Positions 27,262 through 36,889 of a stretch of 64,000 bases of DNA are shown one piece after another (position 1 is the first letter of the stretch; every line of letters starts with the position of its first letter). This stretch comes from Allohoeflea poritis (GTDB taxonomy: Bacteria > Pseudomonadota > Alphaproteobacteria > Rhizobiales > Rhizobiaceae). The position numbers and the translations under genes are program-made. The stretch is from the NCBI RefSeq assembly GCF_027889715.1, contig NZ_JAPJZH010000019.1, forward strand, positions 1 to 64,000. The letters run 5' to 3'. A model generated the notes under the pieces. The model did not search any database, was not told the origin of the DNA, and was given only the letters and a program-made list of their open reading frames with translations.

Positions 27262-29243
27262 ATCGCCTGTTCCGCGGCGGCGGCGCGCTTCCTGCTTGCC
27301 GCCGGCGCGCCGACACGCAGCCGGCGGTCGAACAACGAGACAATCCCGCCGACGGACATGATGATCGTTCCGATCCAGATGAAGGTGACCCACGGTTTCC
27401 ACCAGACCCGCACAACGGTGCCGCCATCCGGTGTCTCATCGCCCAGCGATACGTAAAGCTGGCTGGGCCCGATGGTCAGGATGCCGGCTTCTGTCGTCGG
27501 CATGCGGCGCGCCGTATAGATACGCTTGGCGGAGGTGACCGTCGCAAACTGTTCTCCATCGCGCGATACGGCGAAACGGCCCTGCAGTTCGGTGTAGTTC
27601 GGTCCGGTATTGGGACGCAGCCCTTCGAACACCAGCGTATACGGCCCGCTGACCGTCTGCCCGCCCTGTTTCATGGTCGTTACCAGTTCGGTCGAGAAAG
27701 CGGTGACCGCAACGATGCCGATGACGGAAACGCCAAGGCCGAGATGGGCGAGCGCCGTGCCGAATGCCGAGCGCGGAAGCCCCTTGAAACGCTGCCACAT
27801 GACCTGCAGGTCGACACGGCCGGCGCCCGCGCGGTAAGCAAGATCCGTCAGGCTGCCGCAGATGAGCCAGACGCCCATGGCTATGCCGAGCGCTGCCAAT
27901 ACCGGCGCGCCGGTGGCGAAATAAACAACCGCCAAGGCCGTCAGCAGCGATACGCCGGCCGCAGCGTACAGCCGTTGACTGACTGCCAGCAGATCACCGC
28001 GCTTCCAGGCAAGCAACGGGCCGAACGGAACCGCTAACAGCAGAGGCACCATGAGCGGGCCGAAGGTCAGATTGAAAAATGGCGGACCGACCGAGATCTT
28101 CGAACCGGTCACCGCTTCCAGGACGAGCGGATAGAGCGTGCCGACCAGGACGGTGAGAGTCGCCGTGGTCAGGAACAGATTGTTGAGAACCAGCGCCCCC
28201 TCGCGTGAAATGGGCGCGAAAAGACCGCCCTGCTTGAGCGACTGCGCGCGCAGCGCAAACAGGGAAAACGCGCCGCCGATGAAAACCACGAGGATGCCGA
28301 GGATGAACACGCCGCGAGTCGGGTCGGTGGCGAAGGCATGCACGGACGTCAGGACGCCCGATCGCACGAGAAACGTGCCGAGCAGAGACAGCGAGAAGGT
28401 GATGATCGCAAGCAGCACCGTCCAGATCTTCAGCGCTTCGCGCTTTTCCATCACCAATGCCGAATGCAGCAGCGCCGTGCCCGCGAGCCATGGCATGAAG
28501 GATGCGTTTTCAACCGGATCCCAGAACCACCAGCCGCCCCAGCCGAGTTCGTAGTAGGCCCAGTAGGAGCCCATCGCGATGCCGGCCGTCAGTGCCGTCC
28601 AGGCAGCCAGTGTCCATGGCCGGACCCAGCGCGCCCAGGCCGCATCGATACGCCCGTCGATCAGGGCCGCGATCGCAAAGGAAAAGCAGATGGAAAATCC
28701 GACATAGCCGAGATAGAGCAGCGGCGGATGGATGGCGAGCCCGACATCCTGCAGGATCGGGTTGAGGTCCCGCCCCTCGATCGGCGCCGGGTTGAGCCGC
28801 TGAAAGGGATTGGAGGTCAGCAGAACGAAGAACAGGAAGGCCGCTGTGATCCACGCCTGAACGGCCAGGGCATTGGCTTTCAGCGCTGCGGGAAGATTGC
28901 CGCCGAAAAAGGCGACGAGCGCGCTGAAAAAGACCAGGATCAGGATCCACAGCAGCATCGATCCCTCATGGTTTCCCCACACGCCTGAGATCTTGTAGAT
29001 CATGGGTTTGAGCGAATGCGAGTTTTCCCAGACATTCTGAACAGAGAAATCGGATGTCACATAGGAGACCGTCAGCGCGATGAAAGCGAGAAGCACCAGG
29101 AAGAAGGATGTCACGGCCGCCGCAGGCGCCAGCGCCATGAGCCCGGCATCCTGACGGATCGAGCCGATCACAGGCAGCACGGACTGGATCAGCGCCACCG
29201 CAAGCGCCATGACAAGGGCGTAATGGCCGAGTTCAACGATCAT
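27258..29243 (-). CDS. ccmF: Heme lyase CcmF (CycK)
   Basis: A 661-residue polytopic membrane protein of the cytochrome c maturation system I. With CcmH and CcmI it attaches heme from holo-CcmE to apocytochromes in the periplasm. It has about fifteen hydrophobic helices. The WWD domain is visible as [18 protein letters not shown], and conserved heme-ligand His residues lie in periplasmic loops (for example NHEGSMLLW). Length is normal for the family. It starts 9 bp after ccmE and overlaps ccmH at ATGA. Confidence 0.97.
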   Translation of the reverse strand: MIVELGHYALVMALAVALIQSVLPVIGSIRQDAGLMALAPAAAVTSFFLVLLAFIALTVSYVTSDFSVQNVWENSHSLKPMIYKISGVWGNHEGSMLLWILILVFFSALVAFFGGNLPAALKANALAVQAWITAAFLFFVLLTSNPFQRLNPAPIEGRDLNPILQDVGLAIHPPLLYLGYVGFSICFSFAIAALIDGRIDAAWARWVRPWTLAAWTALTAGIAMGSYWAYYELGWGGWWFWDPVENASFMPWLAGTALLHSALVMEKREALKIWTVLLAIITFSLSLLGTFLVRSGVLTSVHAFATDPTRGVFILGILVVFIGGAFSLFALRAQSLKQGGLFAPISREGALVLNNLFLTTATLTVLVGTLYPLVLEAVTGSKISVGPPFFNLTFGPLMVPLLLAVPFGPLLAWKRGDLLAVSQRLYAAAGVSLLTALAVVYFATGAPVLAALGIAMGVWLICGSLTDLAYRAGAGRVDLQVMWQRFKGLPRSAFGTALAHLGLGVSVIGIVAVTAFSTELVTTMKQGGQTVSGPYTLVFEGLRPNTGPNYTELQGRFAVSRDGEQFATVTSAKRIYTARRMPTTEAGILTIGPSQLYVSLGDETPDGGTVVRVWWKPWVTFIWIGTIIMSVGGIVSLFDRRLRVGAPAASRKRAAAAEQAI

Positions 29244-29252
29244 GGCCGGATC

Positions 29253-29696
29253 CTACTCCTCATTGCCTTGCCAAACGCCCTGTTTCTTCAAACTGTCGGC
29301 GACCTCCTTGGGCATGTAGGTCTCGTCGTGTTTGGCCAGGACGGTGTCAGCGACAAAGAGCGCATTGTCCGGCCGGAACGCGCCCTCGACAACAACGCCC
29401 TGCCCCTCACGGAAAAGATCCGGCAGAATGCCGGTATAGGTGATCTCGACCGTATTGGCCGTATCGGTCACGGCAAATTCAACGGTGGTGCCCTGGCCGC
29501 GCGCCACGGAGTTTTCCGCCACAAGTCCGCCGAGACGAATGCGCGTTCCGGGGTTCACCGGTTTTTCGGCAATATCTGTCGGCGAGTGGAAATAGACAAT
29601 CTGCTCCTGCAGGGCGAACAGAACCAGGAGAACGGCAACGCCGAGGACACCGACACCGCCTGCGATCACGGCAAGTCGTTTTTGTTTGCGCGTCAT
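29253..29696 (-). CDS. ccmE: Heme chaperone CcmE (CycJ)
   Basis: A 147-residue membrane-anchored periplasmic protein that binds heme covalently and delivers it to CcmF. An N-terminal anchor helix (about 8-30) precedes an OB-fold domain. The heme-binding His is H123 and the axial Tyr is Y127, in [12 protein letters not shown]. It overlaps the ccmI stop codon by one base (TAATG), so translation is coupled. Confidence 0.97.
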   Translation of the reverse strand: MTRKQKRLAVIAGGVGVLGVAVLLVLFALQEQIVYFHSPTDIAEKPVNPGTRIRLGGLVAENSVARGQGTTVEFAVTDTANTVEITYTGILPDLFREGQGVVVEGAFRPDNALFVADTVLAKHDETYMPKEVADSLKKQGVWQGNEE

Positions 29697-30832
29697 TATT
29701 CCACCCTTTGCGGTGTCAGCCCGAACTGCTCGGCAGCTTTGGTCAAAGCCAGCCGACCGGCGCTTCCATCCTCGAAATTCAGCAAGGCCCGGTCAAGCGC
29801 GTCCCCGGCCTTTTCCGGTTCTCCAAGTACCATGTAGGAGCGCACCAGCCGCAGCCAACCGTCAAGATCGTCCGGATTGTCGCGCAAGCGCGCATCGAGA
29901 CCGTCCACCATTCCACCGATCATCGCCATGCGGTCTTCCGGGCTCATTTCCATTGCCGCCGCGACGTCCTCCTCATCGGGACCGGGCGCGGCCTCTCCGG
30001 CAGCCGCAAGGTTTGCGTTGATGCCTTTAAGATGCGCCTGCACCTGCGGCATCCACGGCGCATCGGGGGGCGAATTGGCGGCGAGCTTCTCGAACGCCGC
30101 CTTGGCCCCGGCGTAGTTTCCTTCCTGGGCAAGACCCAACGCCAGGAAGAAGGACGAAAGCGGATTGCCGGGTTCCAGATCTTCGGCCGCCTGGAAGGCC
30201 GCCTGAGCTTCGGCGGTGACAATACCGCCGCTCTCGGCAAACAGCGCCCGCCCGAGACCGGCCTGGCGGGATGCCGAGGAACCAAGCAGGCGGATCGCGT
30301 TGCGGTAGGCGGTTTCAGCATCGCCTGCCCGCCCGAGGTTGAGATAAATCGGCGCCAGAACATCCCAGCCCCAGCCATCCCCGGGATTGCTGGCAAGGTG
30401 GGATTCGGCCTGAGCAATCAGCGTCCTTATGTCGGTTTCGTCGTTTGCGGGAGCCTGAATGCGGGCGGCGAGCGGCTGTGCGGGCATGCCCGGCTTGCCG
30501 ATGGCAAGGTAGCCGATGACGGCCATCACCGGCAGAAAGACGATTACGACATAACGGGCAGCGGAGGAGAGCGATGAGCCGGGCCGCGACTTCGCATTGG
30601 CGTTTGTGGCCTTGAGCAGGCGTCGCCCCACCTCGGCGCGGGCGTATTCGGCCTCTTCACCGGCGATCAGACCCGCTTCGATATCGCGATCGATTTCCCG
30701 CAGTTGGTCGTAATAGACCTCCGCGTCATGTTCTGTCGCATTATCCTGCCGGCTCACGGTGCGCGCCAGCGGCACCAGCAGGCTTATGGTGGCGGCCACC
30801 GTCAGGACGGCGGCCAAGACCCAAAACATCAT
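29696..30832 (-). CDS. ccmI: Cytochrome c biogenesis protein CcmI (CycH)
   Basis: A 378-residue inner-membrane protein that chaperones apocytochrome c to the heme lyase. Two membrane helices (about 2-22 and 92-112) flank a cytoplasmic loop with a conserved leucine-zipper-like segment ([19 protein letters not shown]). The periplasmic C-terminal part contains TPR motifs ([33 protein letters not shown] and following repeats). It is the first gene of the ccmIEFH operon. Two adjacent ATGs (30832 and 30829) are possible starts. The roughly 90-bp upstream gap holds the promoter, with an AT-rich patch near 30900. Confidence 0.96.
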   Translation of the reverse strand: MMFWVLAAVLTVAATISLLVPLARTVSRQDNATEHDAEVYYDQLREIDRDIEAGLIAGEEAEYARAEVGRRLLKATNANAKSRPGSSLSSAARYVVIVFLPVMAVIGYLAIGKPGMPAQPLAARIQAPANDETDIRTLIAQAESHLASNPGDGWGWDVLAPIYLNLGRAGDAETAYRNAIRLLGSSASRQAGLGRALFAESGGIVTAEAQAAFQAAEDLEPGNPLSSFFLALGLAQEGNYAGAKAAFEKLAANSPPDAPWMPQVQAHLKGINANLAAAGEAAPGPDEEDVAAAMEMSPEDRMAMIGGMVDGLDARLRDNPDDLDGWLRLVRSYMVLGEPEKAGDALDRALLNFEDGSAGRLALTKAAEQFGLTPQRVE

Positions 30833-30925
30833 GATGGCTCAGGCGTCAGCCCCTGTTCAAAGGTCCGCGCCGCTGGGCTCTCCGGCGGCCGGGCATTCAG
30901 TCTTTAATTATTGTAATTATGGGCT

Positions 30926-31354
30926 TCAAACAAGCGGCGTCCAGTTACCGTCTTCACTGCGGCAAGCGGTGCCGCGCGCCGTTGTCTCGACGCCGCCCTG
31001 CATGATCTTGTGCACGTACTGCCTGCAATTCTGGGAACCGACCTCGTAGGGCTGGGCCGCATAAACCTCGCCCGAAACGCCACTTTGCGTGCCCTGCCAT
31101 GCGACGATCTGTCCGCTCGGGGCGACTTCAAGTGCACGATATTCCGCCTCCAGCGCCTTCATACGGTCTTCCGAACTGAGCTGCGCCGATATGGTGGGAT
31201 CGATAATGCCGCCGTTGAGCGCGTCGATCACGGAAGATTTACCGCTCGACTGCGGAACGAAGGAGTTCAGAAAGCTGGACTGCCCGCCCGTGTTCGAGCA
31301 GCCGGCAAGCGCCAGCGCAAACGTGAACGACAATATCAGGTACCCGATCTTCAT
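30926..31354 (-). CDS. Lipoprotein with surface-antigen-like C-terminal domain
   Basis: A 142-residue predicted lipoprotein. The signal peptide MKIGYLILSFTFALALAGC ends in a lipobox with the acylated Cys at residue 19. A linker rich in Ser and Gly follows. The C-terminal domain (YVHKIMQGGVETTARGTACRSEDGNWTPL) resembles the 17-kDa surface-antigen/COG4520 family of Rhizobiales and Rickettsiales, which are outer-membrane lipoproteins of unknown function. AAGG lies 7 nt before the ATG at 31354. A short palindrome GTACA-A-TGTAC lies immediately upstream at about 31368-31378. It is transcribed in the direction of ccmI but separated from it by about 90 bp. Confidence 0.85.
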   Translation of the reverse strand: MKIGYLILSFTFALALAGCSNTGGQSSFLNSFVPQSSGKSSVIDALNGGIIDPTISAQLSSEDRMKALEAEYRALEVAPSGQIVAWQGTQSGVSGEVYAAQPYEVGSQNCRQYVHKIMQGGVETTARGTACRSEDGNWTPLV

Positions 31355-31444
31355 GGTCGCGCCTTTGTACAATGTACCTAGATTCGATGCCGGCATAGGG
31401 CGTCATTGTGGCGTTGTTTTGGCTGATATGATGGGGCGCAAAGA

Positions 31445-32851
31445 TTAACGAACCGCAACCGGCAGCGAAACCGTAACGCTCAGGCCGCCCAGATCGCTTC
31501 GACCCAGCTTGACCGAGCCTTTGTACTCTTCCGAAATTTCCTTGATGATGGAGAGCCCCAGCCCCGTTCCCGGCTTGCTTTCGTCCAGTCTGCGGCCGCG
31601 TTTCAGCGCCTCGGCGAGTTGATCGTCTTCCATGCCCGGCCCATCGTCTTCGACACTGATGGCGAGCATGGGCCGGGATTCCGATGTCGCGGCGGCGGTC
31701 ATTTCTCCGGTGGCTTTTATTCGGACCCTTACCTTTCCGGTCGCCCATTTGCTGGCATTTTCAAGCATGTTACCAAGGATTTCCTCGACATCATGCTGCT
31801 CCATGGCCAGATTCGGCGAATCATCCGGTAGCATCAGCTCGAAAGCCGTATCCGGGTTGAGGCGTTCCATGACCCGCATCAGGCGCTGCAATGTCTTTTG
31901 CGTGTCGGTCCGCACCAGGACCGAATTCTGCTGGGCGGCGATACGGGCGCGGTCCAGATAATGCTGGACCTGATTCTGCATCGCCGTCGCCTGTTCATTC
32001 ACAAGCCGGGCCTGGTCCGGTTCCATCGACCGGCTCTCATTGAGCAGAACAGCAATCGGCGTTTTCAGCGAGTGGGCCAGGTTTCCGACCTGCATGCGGG
32101 CCCGTTCAATGATCCGGCGATTGTTCTCGATCAGCGCGTTGACCTCACCGGTCAGCGGCGCGATCTCCCGGGGGAAGCTGCCTTCAAGCGATTCGGTCTT
32201 GCCGGCGCGGATTTCCTCCAGCGAGCGGCGGATCCGGTCGAGTGGCCGCAGGCCGAACAGGATGGCGATGGCGTTCACCAGGAGACTGCCAACGCCGAAA
32301 ATGACCAGAAACAAAATGAGCTGGCGCGAGAATGCCGAAACGTCGGCATTGAGGTCGGCCATGGCGCCGGCCACCCGAAAGCGGGCGATTTCACCGTTGT
32401 CTCCGAGCAGGACCTCGGTTTCCGCGACCAGTTCCTCCTGCCCCGTGCTGTCCTGCGAGATGTAGATGCGCTCATAACGCTCGTTGAACGGCGCCGAATC
32501 CGTGCCGGGTATGGCGAGTGTGCGGTCGCCGAGGGAAACCGAGGCAAGCTTGTCCGGCGGTCTGTCCCCGACGATGTCGACGATCCAGTACCAGCCGCTG
32601 CCGGGCTGGCTGAAGCGCAGGTCGCCAAGCTGGGGCGTTCCTTCGAGTTGGCCGTTTTCATCCAGCGATACCGAGTTGATGACGTTGTAGAGCTGGGCGC
32701 GCAGAAGGTCGCGGAAGCCGCGTTCCGTACCGTTTCGATAAAGCGTCAGGATCAGGATGCCGATAACGAAAAGGGCGATCACCGCCCAGGCGCTTGCGAT
32801 CACAAGAACCCGCGCCGCGAGCGAGCGCGGTTGCCGCTTTTCAGCTGCCAT
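31445..32851 (-). CDS. feuQ: Sensor histidine kinase FeuQ
   Basis: A 468-residue PhoQ-like inner-membrane kinase. Helices at about 14-36 and 178-199 enclose a periplasmic domain of about 140 residues that begins with YRNGTERGFRDLLRAQLYN. Then come a HAMP-like segment, the H-box with H260 (GNLAHSLKTPIAVLLNES) and an HATPase_c domain (DDGPGMEDDQLAEALKRGRRLDE, GTGLGLSI). In Sinorhizobium FeuQ phosphorylates FeuP and controls osmoadaptation and cyclic glucan export. Here it lies directly 3' of feuP and feuN, overlapping feuP by 11 bp. The ATG at 32851 is used; the frame stays open to 32878. Confidence 0.93.
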   Translation of the reverse strand: MAAEKRQPRSLAARVLVIASAWAVIALFVIGILILTLYRNGTERGFRDLLRAQLYNVINSVSLDENGQLEGTPQLGDLRFSQPGSGWYWIVDIVGDRPPDKLASVSLGDRTLAIPGTDSAPFNERYERIYISQDSTGQEELVAETEVLLGDNGEIARFRVAGAMADLNADVSAFSRQLILFLVIFGVGSLLVNAIAILFGLRPLDRIRRSLEEIRAGKTESLEGSFPREIAPLTGEVNALIENNRRIIERARMQVGNLAHSLKTPIAVLLNESRSMEPDQARLVNEQATAMQNQVQHYLDRARIAAQQNSVLVRTDTQKTLQRLMRVMERLNPDTAFELMLPDDSPNLAMEQHDVEEILGNMLENASKWATGKVRVRIKATGEMTAAATSESRPMLAISVEDDGPGMEDDQLAEALKRGRRLDESKPGTGLGLSIIKEISEEYKGSVKLGRSDLGGLSVTVSLPVAVR

Positions 32852-33512
32852 CGCCTGGAGCCTGAATCCGGTATCCAAGCCCCCGCACGGTTTCGATCAT
32901 GTCGATGCCGAGTTTCTTGCGCAGTCGCCCGACAAACACTTCGATCGTATTGGAATCGCGGTCGAAATCCTGATCGTACATATGTTCCACAAGCTCGGTG
33001 CGTGAAACCACCTTGCCCTCATGGTGCACGAGGTAGGACAGAAGGCGGAATTCGTGGGATGTCAGTTTCAGCGCCTTGCCGTCAACGGTTGCCTTAGCGC
33101 CGCGTGTATCAAGCCGCAGCGGCCCGCAGACGATCTCGGACGAAGAGTGTCCGGCGGCCCGGCGGATCAGGGCCCGTACCCGTGCAAGCACCTCCTCGAC
33201 ATGAAACGGCTTGGCAACATAGTCGTCGGCGCCTGCGTCAATGCCGGCCACCTTGTCGCTCCAGCGGTCGCGCGCGGTAAGAATGAGCACGGGCATGGAC
33301 CGGCCGGCAGCGCGCCACTCTTCCAGAACGGTAATCCCGTCCATTTCAGGAAGCCCGATATCAAGAATAACCGTGTCGTAGGGTTCCGTATCGCCGAGGA
33401 AATGGCCTTCCGATCCGTCAAAGGCCTTGTCGACCACATAGCCGGCCTCTTCCAGCGCTTCACTGAGCTGACGGTTGAGATCCCGGTCGTCCTCGACAAC
33501 AAGTATGCGCAT
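32841..33512 (-). CDS. feuP: Response regulator FeuP
   Basis: A 223-residue OmpR/PhoP-type regulator. The receiver domain shows VVEDDRDLNRQL, phospho-acceptor D51 (VILDIGLPEMDGI), T of LTARD and K of VAKPFH. The C-terminal winged helix has the recognition region DRDSNTIEVFVGRLRKKLG. GGAGG precedes the ATG at 33512 by 9 nt; the first in-frame ATG at 33533 lies before this ribosome-binding site and is rejected. FeuP and FeuQ form the rhizobial two-component system tied to low-osmolarity growth and symbiosis. The gene is translationally coupled to feuQ. Confidence 0.94.
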   Translation of the reverse strand: MRILVVEDDRDLNRQLSEALEEAGYVVDKAFDGSEGHFLGDTEPYDTVILDIGLPEMDGITVLEEWRAAGRSMPVLILTARDRWSDKVAGIDAGADDYVAKPFHVEEVLARVRALIRRAAGHSSSEIVCGPLRLDTRGAKATVDGKALKLTSHEFRLLSYLVHHEGKVVSRTELVEHMYDQDFDRDSNTIEVFVGRLRKKLGIDMIETVRGLGYRIQAPGDGS

Positions 33513-33542
33513 GCTCTGCCGCCTCCGATTCATCCCGGCCGG

Positions 33543-33797
33543 CTATGGCCGGGCATTCACGGTCATCTTGCGCCGCCTCTTGCCACTCGAATCGGGAGCA
33601 AGCACGGTAATCTTGCAGACGGGCTGCCCGCCATTCTGGGCGACCTTGACCGACAGCAGCTGACCGTTTGTCTGTGCCAGCACACGCTGAACCGCGGCCG
33701 AACAGTCTGCGCCCTGAGCGGCGGCCTCGCGCGCCTCCAGCGCCGCGAACGGCAGGGCCATCAGCGTGACCAGCAATAGTTTCTTATAACCGTTCAT
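33543..33797 (-). CDS. feuN: Periplasmic FeuPQ modulator FeuN
   Basis: An 84-residue protein with a clear signal peptide (MNGYKKLLLVTLMALPFAAL, cleavage near AAAQG), two Cys (C32 and C61) that could form a disulfide, and a basic C-terminus (GKRRRKMTVNARP). In Sinorhizobium meliloti a small periplasmic protein encoded directly upstream of feuP, FeuN, inhibits FeuQ signalling. Position, size, signal peptide and neighbours all match. AAGGA precedes the ATG by 5 nt. The gap to feuP is 30 bp, so feuN-feuP-feuQ form one operon read from the 33798-33999 region. Confidence 0.82.
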   Translation of the reverse strand: MNGYKKLLLVTLMALPFAALEAREAAAQGADCSAAVQRVLAQTNGQLLSVKVAQNGGQPVCKITVLAPDSSGKRRRKMTVNARP

Positions 33798-33950
33798 CTT
33801 CGTCCTTCAAGACGGCGTCTCAGCCGTTAACCCCTGTAATGGCCCGGAAAATCCGGCACACCATATATGCGGCCCCGCCTGTGCGTCCATGGCGCGGACC
33901 AATCGATTAAACTTGTCGTTAATGTGTACAGGAGCTTTGCTGAACTAAAA

Positions 33951-33967
33951 ATGAACGGACGGTTCAT
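33951..33967. promoter_or_regulatory. Inverted repeat upstream of feuNPQ
   Basis: ATGAAC-GGACG-GTTCAT is a perfect 6-5-6 inverted repeat, 154 bp before the feuN start and 33 bp past the end of the YcgN gene. It could be an operator for the feu operon. It is less likely to be a terminator because no T-run follows on either strand. Confidence 0.35.
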
Positions 33968-33999
33968 GTGAATCTTGTTGCACGAGGCGCTGACGCCGA

Positions 34000-34458
34000 T
34001 CACCCCTCGACCGGCTCAAAAGGCCATTCCACGATGTGGTCCTCGAAATCTTCCGGTTCCATGCCAGCTTCGGGAACCGTGCGCCCGCGCACGGAAACGC
34101 CGGCCAGATGCACGGTGTCCGCGTCGCCCGAAACGAGCGGGTGCCACCAGTAGAGGTCCCTTTCCTCGGCGATGAGCCGATAGGCGCAGGTCGGCGGAAG
34201 CCAGGTGAGTGCCCGTACCGATTTCGGTGTCAGATTGATGCATTCGGGCACCTTTTGCTGACGATTCTCGTAATCCTTGCAACGGCAGGTGTCGGCGTCG
34301 AGCAGCTTGCAGGCGACATTGGTCCAGGCGATCTCGCCCGTTTCCCAATCCTCGAGCTTGTTGAGACAGCAGCGCCCGCAGCCGTCGCACAGGCTCTCCC
34401 ACTGTTCGTCGGACATTTCCTCAAGTCTGGTGGTTTTCCAGAATGGATCGCTCGTCAT
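34000..34458 (-). CDS. YcgN-family cysteine-cluster protein (UPF0260)
   Basis: A 152-residue cytosolic protein of the YkgJ/YcgN CxxCxxCC family (UPF0260). The Cys-rich motif is visible as [10 protein letters not shown] at about residues 23-32, followed by further conserved Cys in [14 protein letters not shown] and PPTCAYRL. This pattern is thought to bind zinc or an iron-sulfur cluster. Function unknown. The conserved [10 protein letters not shown] block near the C-terminus and the length match the family. It is divergent from the class A penicillin-binding protein gene. Confidence 0.93.
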   Translation of the reverse strand: MTSDPFWKTTRLEEMSDEQWESLCDGCGRCCLNKLEDWETGEIAWTNVACKLLDADTCRCKDYENRQQKVPECINLTPKSVRALTWLPPTCAYRLIAEERDLYWWHPLVSGDADTVHLAGVSVRGRTVPEAGMEPEDFEDHIVEWPFEPVEG

Positions 34459-34483
34459 CCGTACCCCGTATATTACAGTGCCG

Positions 34484-34500
34484 GTAACAATGTCTGTTAC
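34484..34500. promoter_or_regulatory. Inverted repeat between YcgN and penicillin-binding protein genes
   Basis: GTAACA-ATGTC-TGTTAC is a perfect 6-5-6 inverted repeat, nested in a wider partial dyad with CAGT at 34476-34479 and ACTG at 34506-34509. It lies 26 bp before the YcgN start and 125 bp before the penicillin-binding protein start. The form suggests a dimeric repressor operator; no regulator gene is adjacent. Confidence 0.4.
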
Positions 34501-34624
34501 TTTTTACTGCACCTCTTGCCCACATGATCTAATATAGGCACAAGACAAGCGGGTGCGCGGCCGAAATGGACCTTGGCGTGTCGGCACGTTTTGAACGCCG
34601 CCGTACGGCCAGTCAACAGACGGG

Positions 34625-36808
34625 ATGACCAAGTTGCAGGACCCCTTCAATCAGGATCAGCGACCCGGAAAACGCAGGCATCTGTTTCTGCGGCTGGATT
34701 CATGGATTGATTCCGTGCTCTGGTCGGCCGGCTCGGGCCTCGGCGAGAAGTGGGAAGACATCAACATCTTCTTCCGGCGCTTCCACGCCAAGGGTTACAA
34801 GCGCATATTCTTCGAGCTACTGGGCGAATCGATGACGCTTGGCACCGCCGGCGCCGTATTGCTGCTGGCCCTCGCGCTGCCGGCCTTCGAGGAAACCTAC
34901 GGCAACTGGCGCGAACAGGATGATTTCGCCGTCACATTCCTCGACCGCTATGGCAACGAAATCGGCCACCGGGGCATTATCCACGAGGATTCTGTCCCAA
35001 TAGACGCCCTGCCCGATCACCTGGTCAAATCCGTGCTTGCAACCGAAGACCGGCGGTTCTTCGAGCATTTCGGCATCGACATGTTCGGCCTTGTGCGCGC
35101 CATGACCGAAAATGTGCGGGCCAATTCCGTCGTCCAGGGCGGCTCGACGATCACCCAGCAACTGGCCAAGAACCTGTTCCTGACCAATGAACGAACGATC
35201 GAGCGCAAGATCAAGGAAGCCTTTCTCGCCTTGTGGCTCGAGGCGAACCTGTCCAAGAACGAGATCCTGCGGCTTTACCTGGACCGCGCCTATATGGGCG
35301 GCGGCACATTCGGCATCGCGGCAGCGGCACAGTTCTATTTCGGCAAGGAGATCACGGATGTGACTCTGGCCGAGTCGGCCATGCTGGCTGGCCTGTTCAA
35401 GGCGCCGGCACGCTACGCGCCGCACATCAACCTGCCGGCCGCGCGCGGACGCGCCAACGAGGTGCTGACCAACCTCGTGCAGGGCGGGCTGATGACCGAG
35501 GGGCAGGTTATCGGAGCGCGGCGCGCGCCCGCGGACATTGTCGACCGCGGCGACAAGGAATCACCCGATTACTTCCTGGACTGGGCTTTCGAGGAAGTCC
35601 GGCGGATCGCGGCGCGCTATGCGGACCATTCGCTGATCGTGCGTACGACAATCGATGAAAACCTGCAGCGGGCGGCCGAAGAGGCCCTTGAGGCGGGTCT
35701 GCGCCAATACGGCAAGCGTTACGATGTCGATCAGGGGGCGATCGTCCTGATCGAGAACGGCGGCGCCGTGCGGGCGATGGTGGGCGGCCGCGACTACGGC
35801 GAAAGCCAGTTCAACAGGGCGACCAAAGCGCTCAGGCAGCCAGGTTCCTCCTTCAAGGTTTTCGTCTATACGACGGCGATGGAAAACGGCTTCACACCGG
35901 AAACCACGATCCGCGACGCACCGATCACATGGCGCGGCTGGTCGCCGCGCAACTACGGCCGCGGCTACAAGGGCCGCATCGACCTGACCACCGCGCTGGT
36001 CAAATCCGTGAACACGATTCCCGTGCGTCTTGCGCGCGATCATCTCGGCACCGAAAACATCGCCGAAATGGCCAAGAGGCTCGGCGTCGAGAGCAATGTC
36101 GCCGTCGATAAAACCATGCCGCTGGGGACATCGGAAGTCACGGTTCTCGATCAGGCCACGGCCTATTCCGTGTTTCCGGCCGGGGGGCTGGAGTCCAACC
36201 GGCACGGCATCACGCAGATCATGAACTATTCCGGCAAGGTTCTTTACGACCAGCGCCGCGATGCGCCGGAACGCAAGCGACTGCTGGATGAGGAGACGGT
36301 GCGATCGATGAACACCATCCTCAGCCAGATACCGGAATGGGGCACCGGCCGGCGCGCCAAACTCGAGGGAATCAAGACCGCGGGCAAGACAGGCACCACG
36401 CAGGCCTATCGCGACGGCTGGTTTGTCGGCTTTACCGGCAATTTCACCGCAGCCGTCTGGTTCGGCAAGGACAACTTCCTGCCGACAGCGCGTATGACCG
36501 GCGGATCGCTGCCTGCCATGACATTCAAGCAATTGATGACTTATGCGCACCAGGGCATTGAATTGAAACCTATTCCGGGCATTGAAGATCCGGAACTGGA
36601 CGAAAAGACAAATGGCGGACAGGTCGCACAGACCGAATTGCTTGACGACAGCGGCGCACCGATTCTCAGGCCGCGCGTCCTGTCCAAGCAGGCCACGTCG
36701 CTGCTGCGCGAACTTGCGGATGACTTCGCCAATTCGCCGCCCCTGAGCCTGCAATCGCAGCGTTCGGTTGCCTATAAGCCGGAAACGCAGCCGGCGGCCG
36801 TCGAATAG
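34625..36808 (+). CDS. Class A penicillin-binding protein (1A family)
   Basis: A 727-residue bifunctional peptidoglycan synthase. A cytoplasmic N-terminus of about 70 residues and one membrane helix (about 70-88) precede the glycosyltransferase domain, with catalytic E141 (TEDRRFFEHFGID) and the QGGSTITQQLAKNLFL motif. The transpeptidase domain has S408-S-F-K411 (active-site Ser at 408), S461-V-N and K588-T-G. The C-terminal tail is short and polar. Length and motifs indicate an intact enzyme acting at the outer face of the inner membrane. The long N-terminal cytoplasmic part is common in rhizobial paralogues. It is divergent from YcgN. Confidence 0.95.
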   Translation: MTKLQDPFNQDQRPGKRRHLFLRLDSWIDSVLWSAGSGLGEKWEDINIFFRRFHAKGYKRIFFELLGESMTLGTAGAVLLLALALPAFEETYGNWREQDDFAVTFLDRYGNEIGHRGIIHEDSVPIDALPDHLVKSVLATEDRRFFEHFGIDMFGLVRAMTENVRANSVVQGGSTITQQLAKNLFLTNERTIERKIKEAFLALWLEANLSKNEILRLYLDRAYMGGGTFGIAAAAQFYFGKEITDVTLAESAMLAGLFKAPARYAPHINLPAARGRANEVLTNLVQGGLMTEGQVIGARRAPADIVDRGDKESPDYFLDWAFEEVRRIAARYADHSLIVRTTIDENLQRAAEEALEAGLRQYGKRYDVDQGAIVLIENGGAVRAMVGGRDYGESQFNRATKALRQPGSSFKVFVYTTAMENGFTPETTIRDAPITWRGWSPRNYGRGYKGRIDLTTALVKSVNTIPVRLARDHLGTENIAEMAKRLGVESNVAVDKTMPLGTSEVTVLDQATAYSVFPAGGLESNRHGITQIMNYSGKVLYDQRRDAPERKRLLDEETVRSMNTILSQIPEWGTGRRAKLEGIKTAGKTGTTQAYRDGWFVGFTGNFTAAVWFGKDNFLPTARMTGGSLPAMTFKQLMTYAHQGIELKPIPGIEDPELDEKTNGGQVAQTELLDDSGAPILRPRVLSKQATSLLRELADDFANSPPLSLQSQRSVAYKPETQPAAVE

Positions 36809-36889
36809 GACCCAATTCCGCATTGGAGAAACGCGCGGGCAACTGCTATGTCAGGTGACATGATAATTCCGGCCTGAGGTCAAACGTCG

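Noticed and set aside
30867-30890. GC hairpin between ccmI and the lipoprotein gene as a terminator
   Set aside because: The stem is short with mismatches and there is no T-run in the direction of either gene.
31898-33097. Plus-strand frame antisense to feuQ/feuP
   Set aside because: It spans two genes of a known operon on the other strand and has no recognisable motif.
33907-33922. TTAA-N8-TTAA upstream of feuN as a CtrA box
   Set aside because: The spacer is 8 nt, whereas CtrA requires 7. The same applies to the pair inside the 46160-46181 palindrome.
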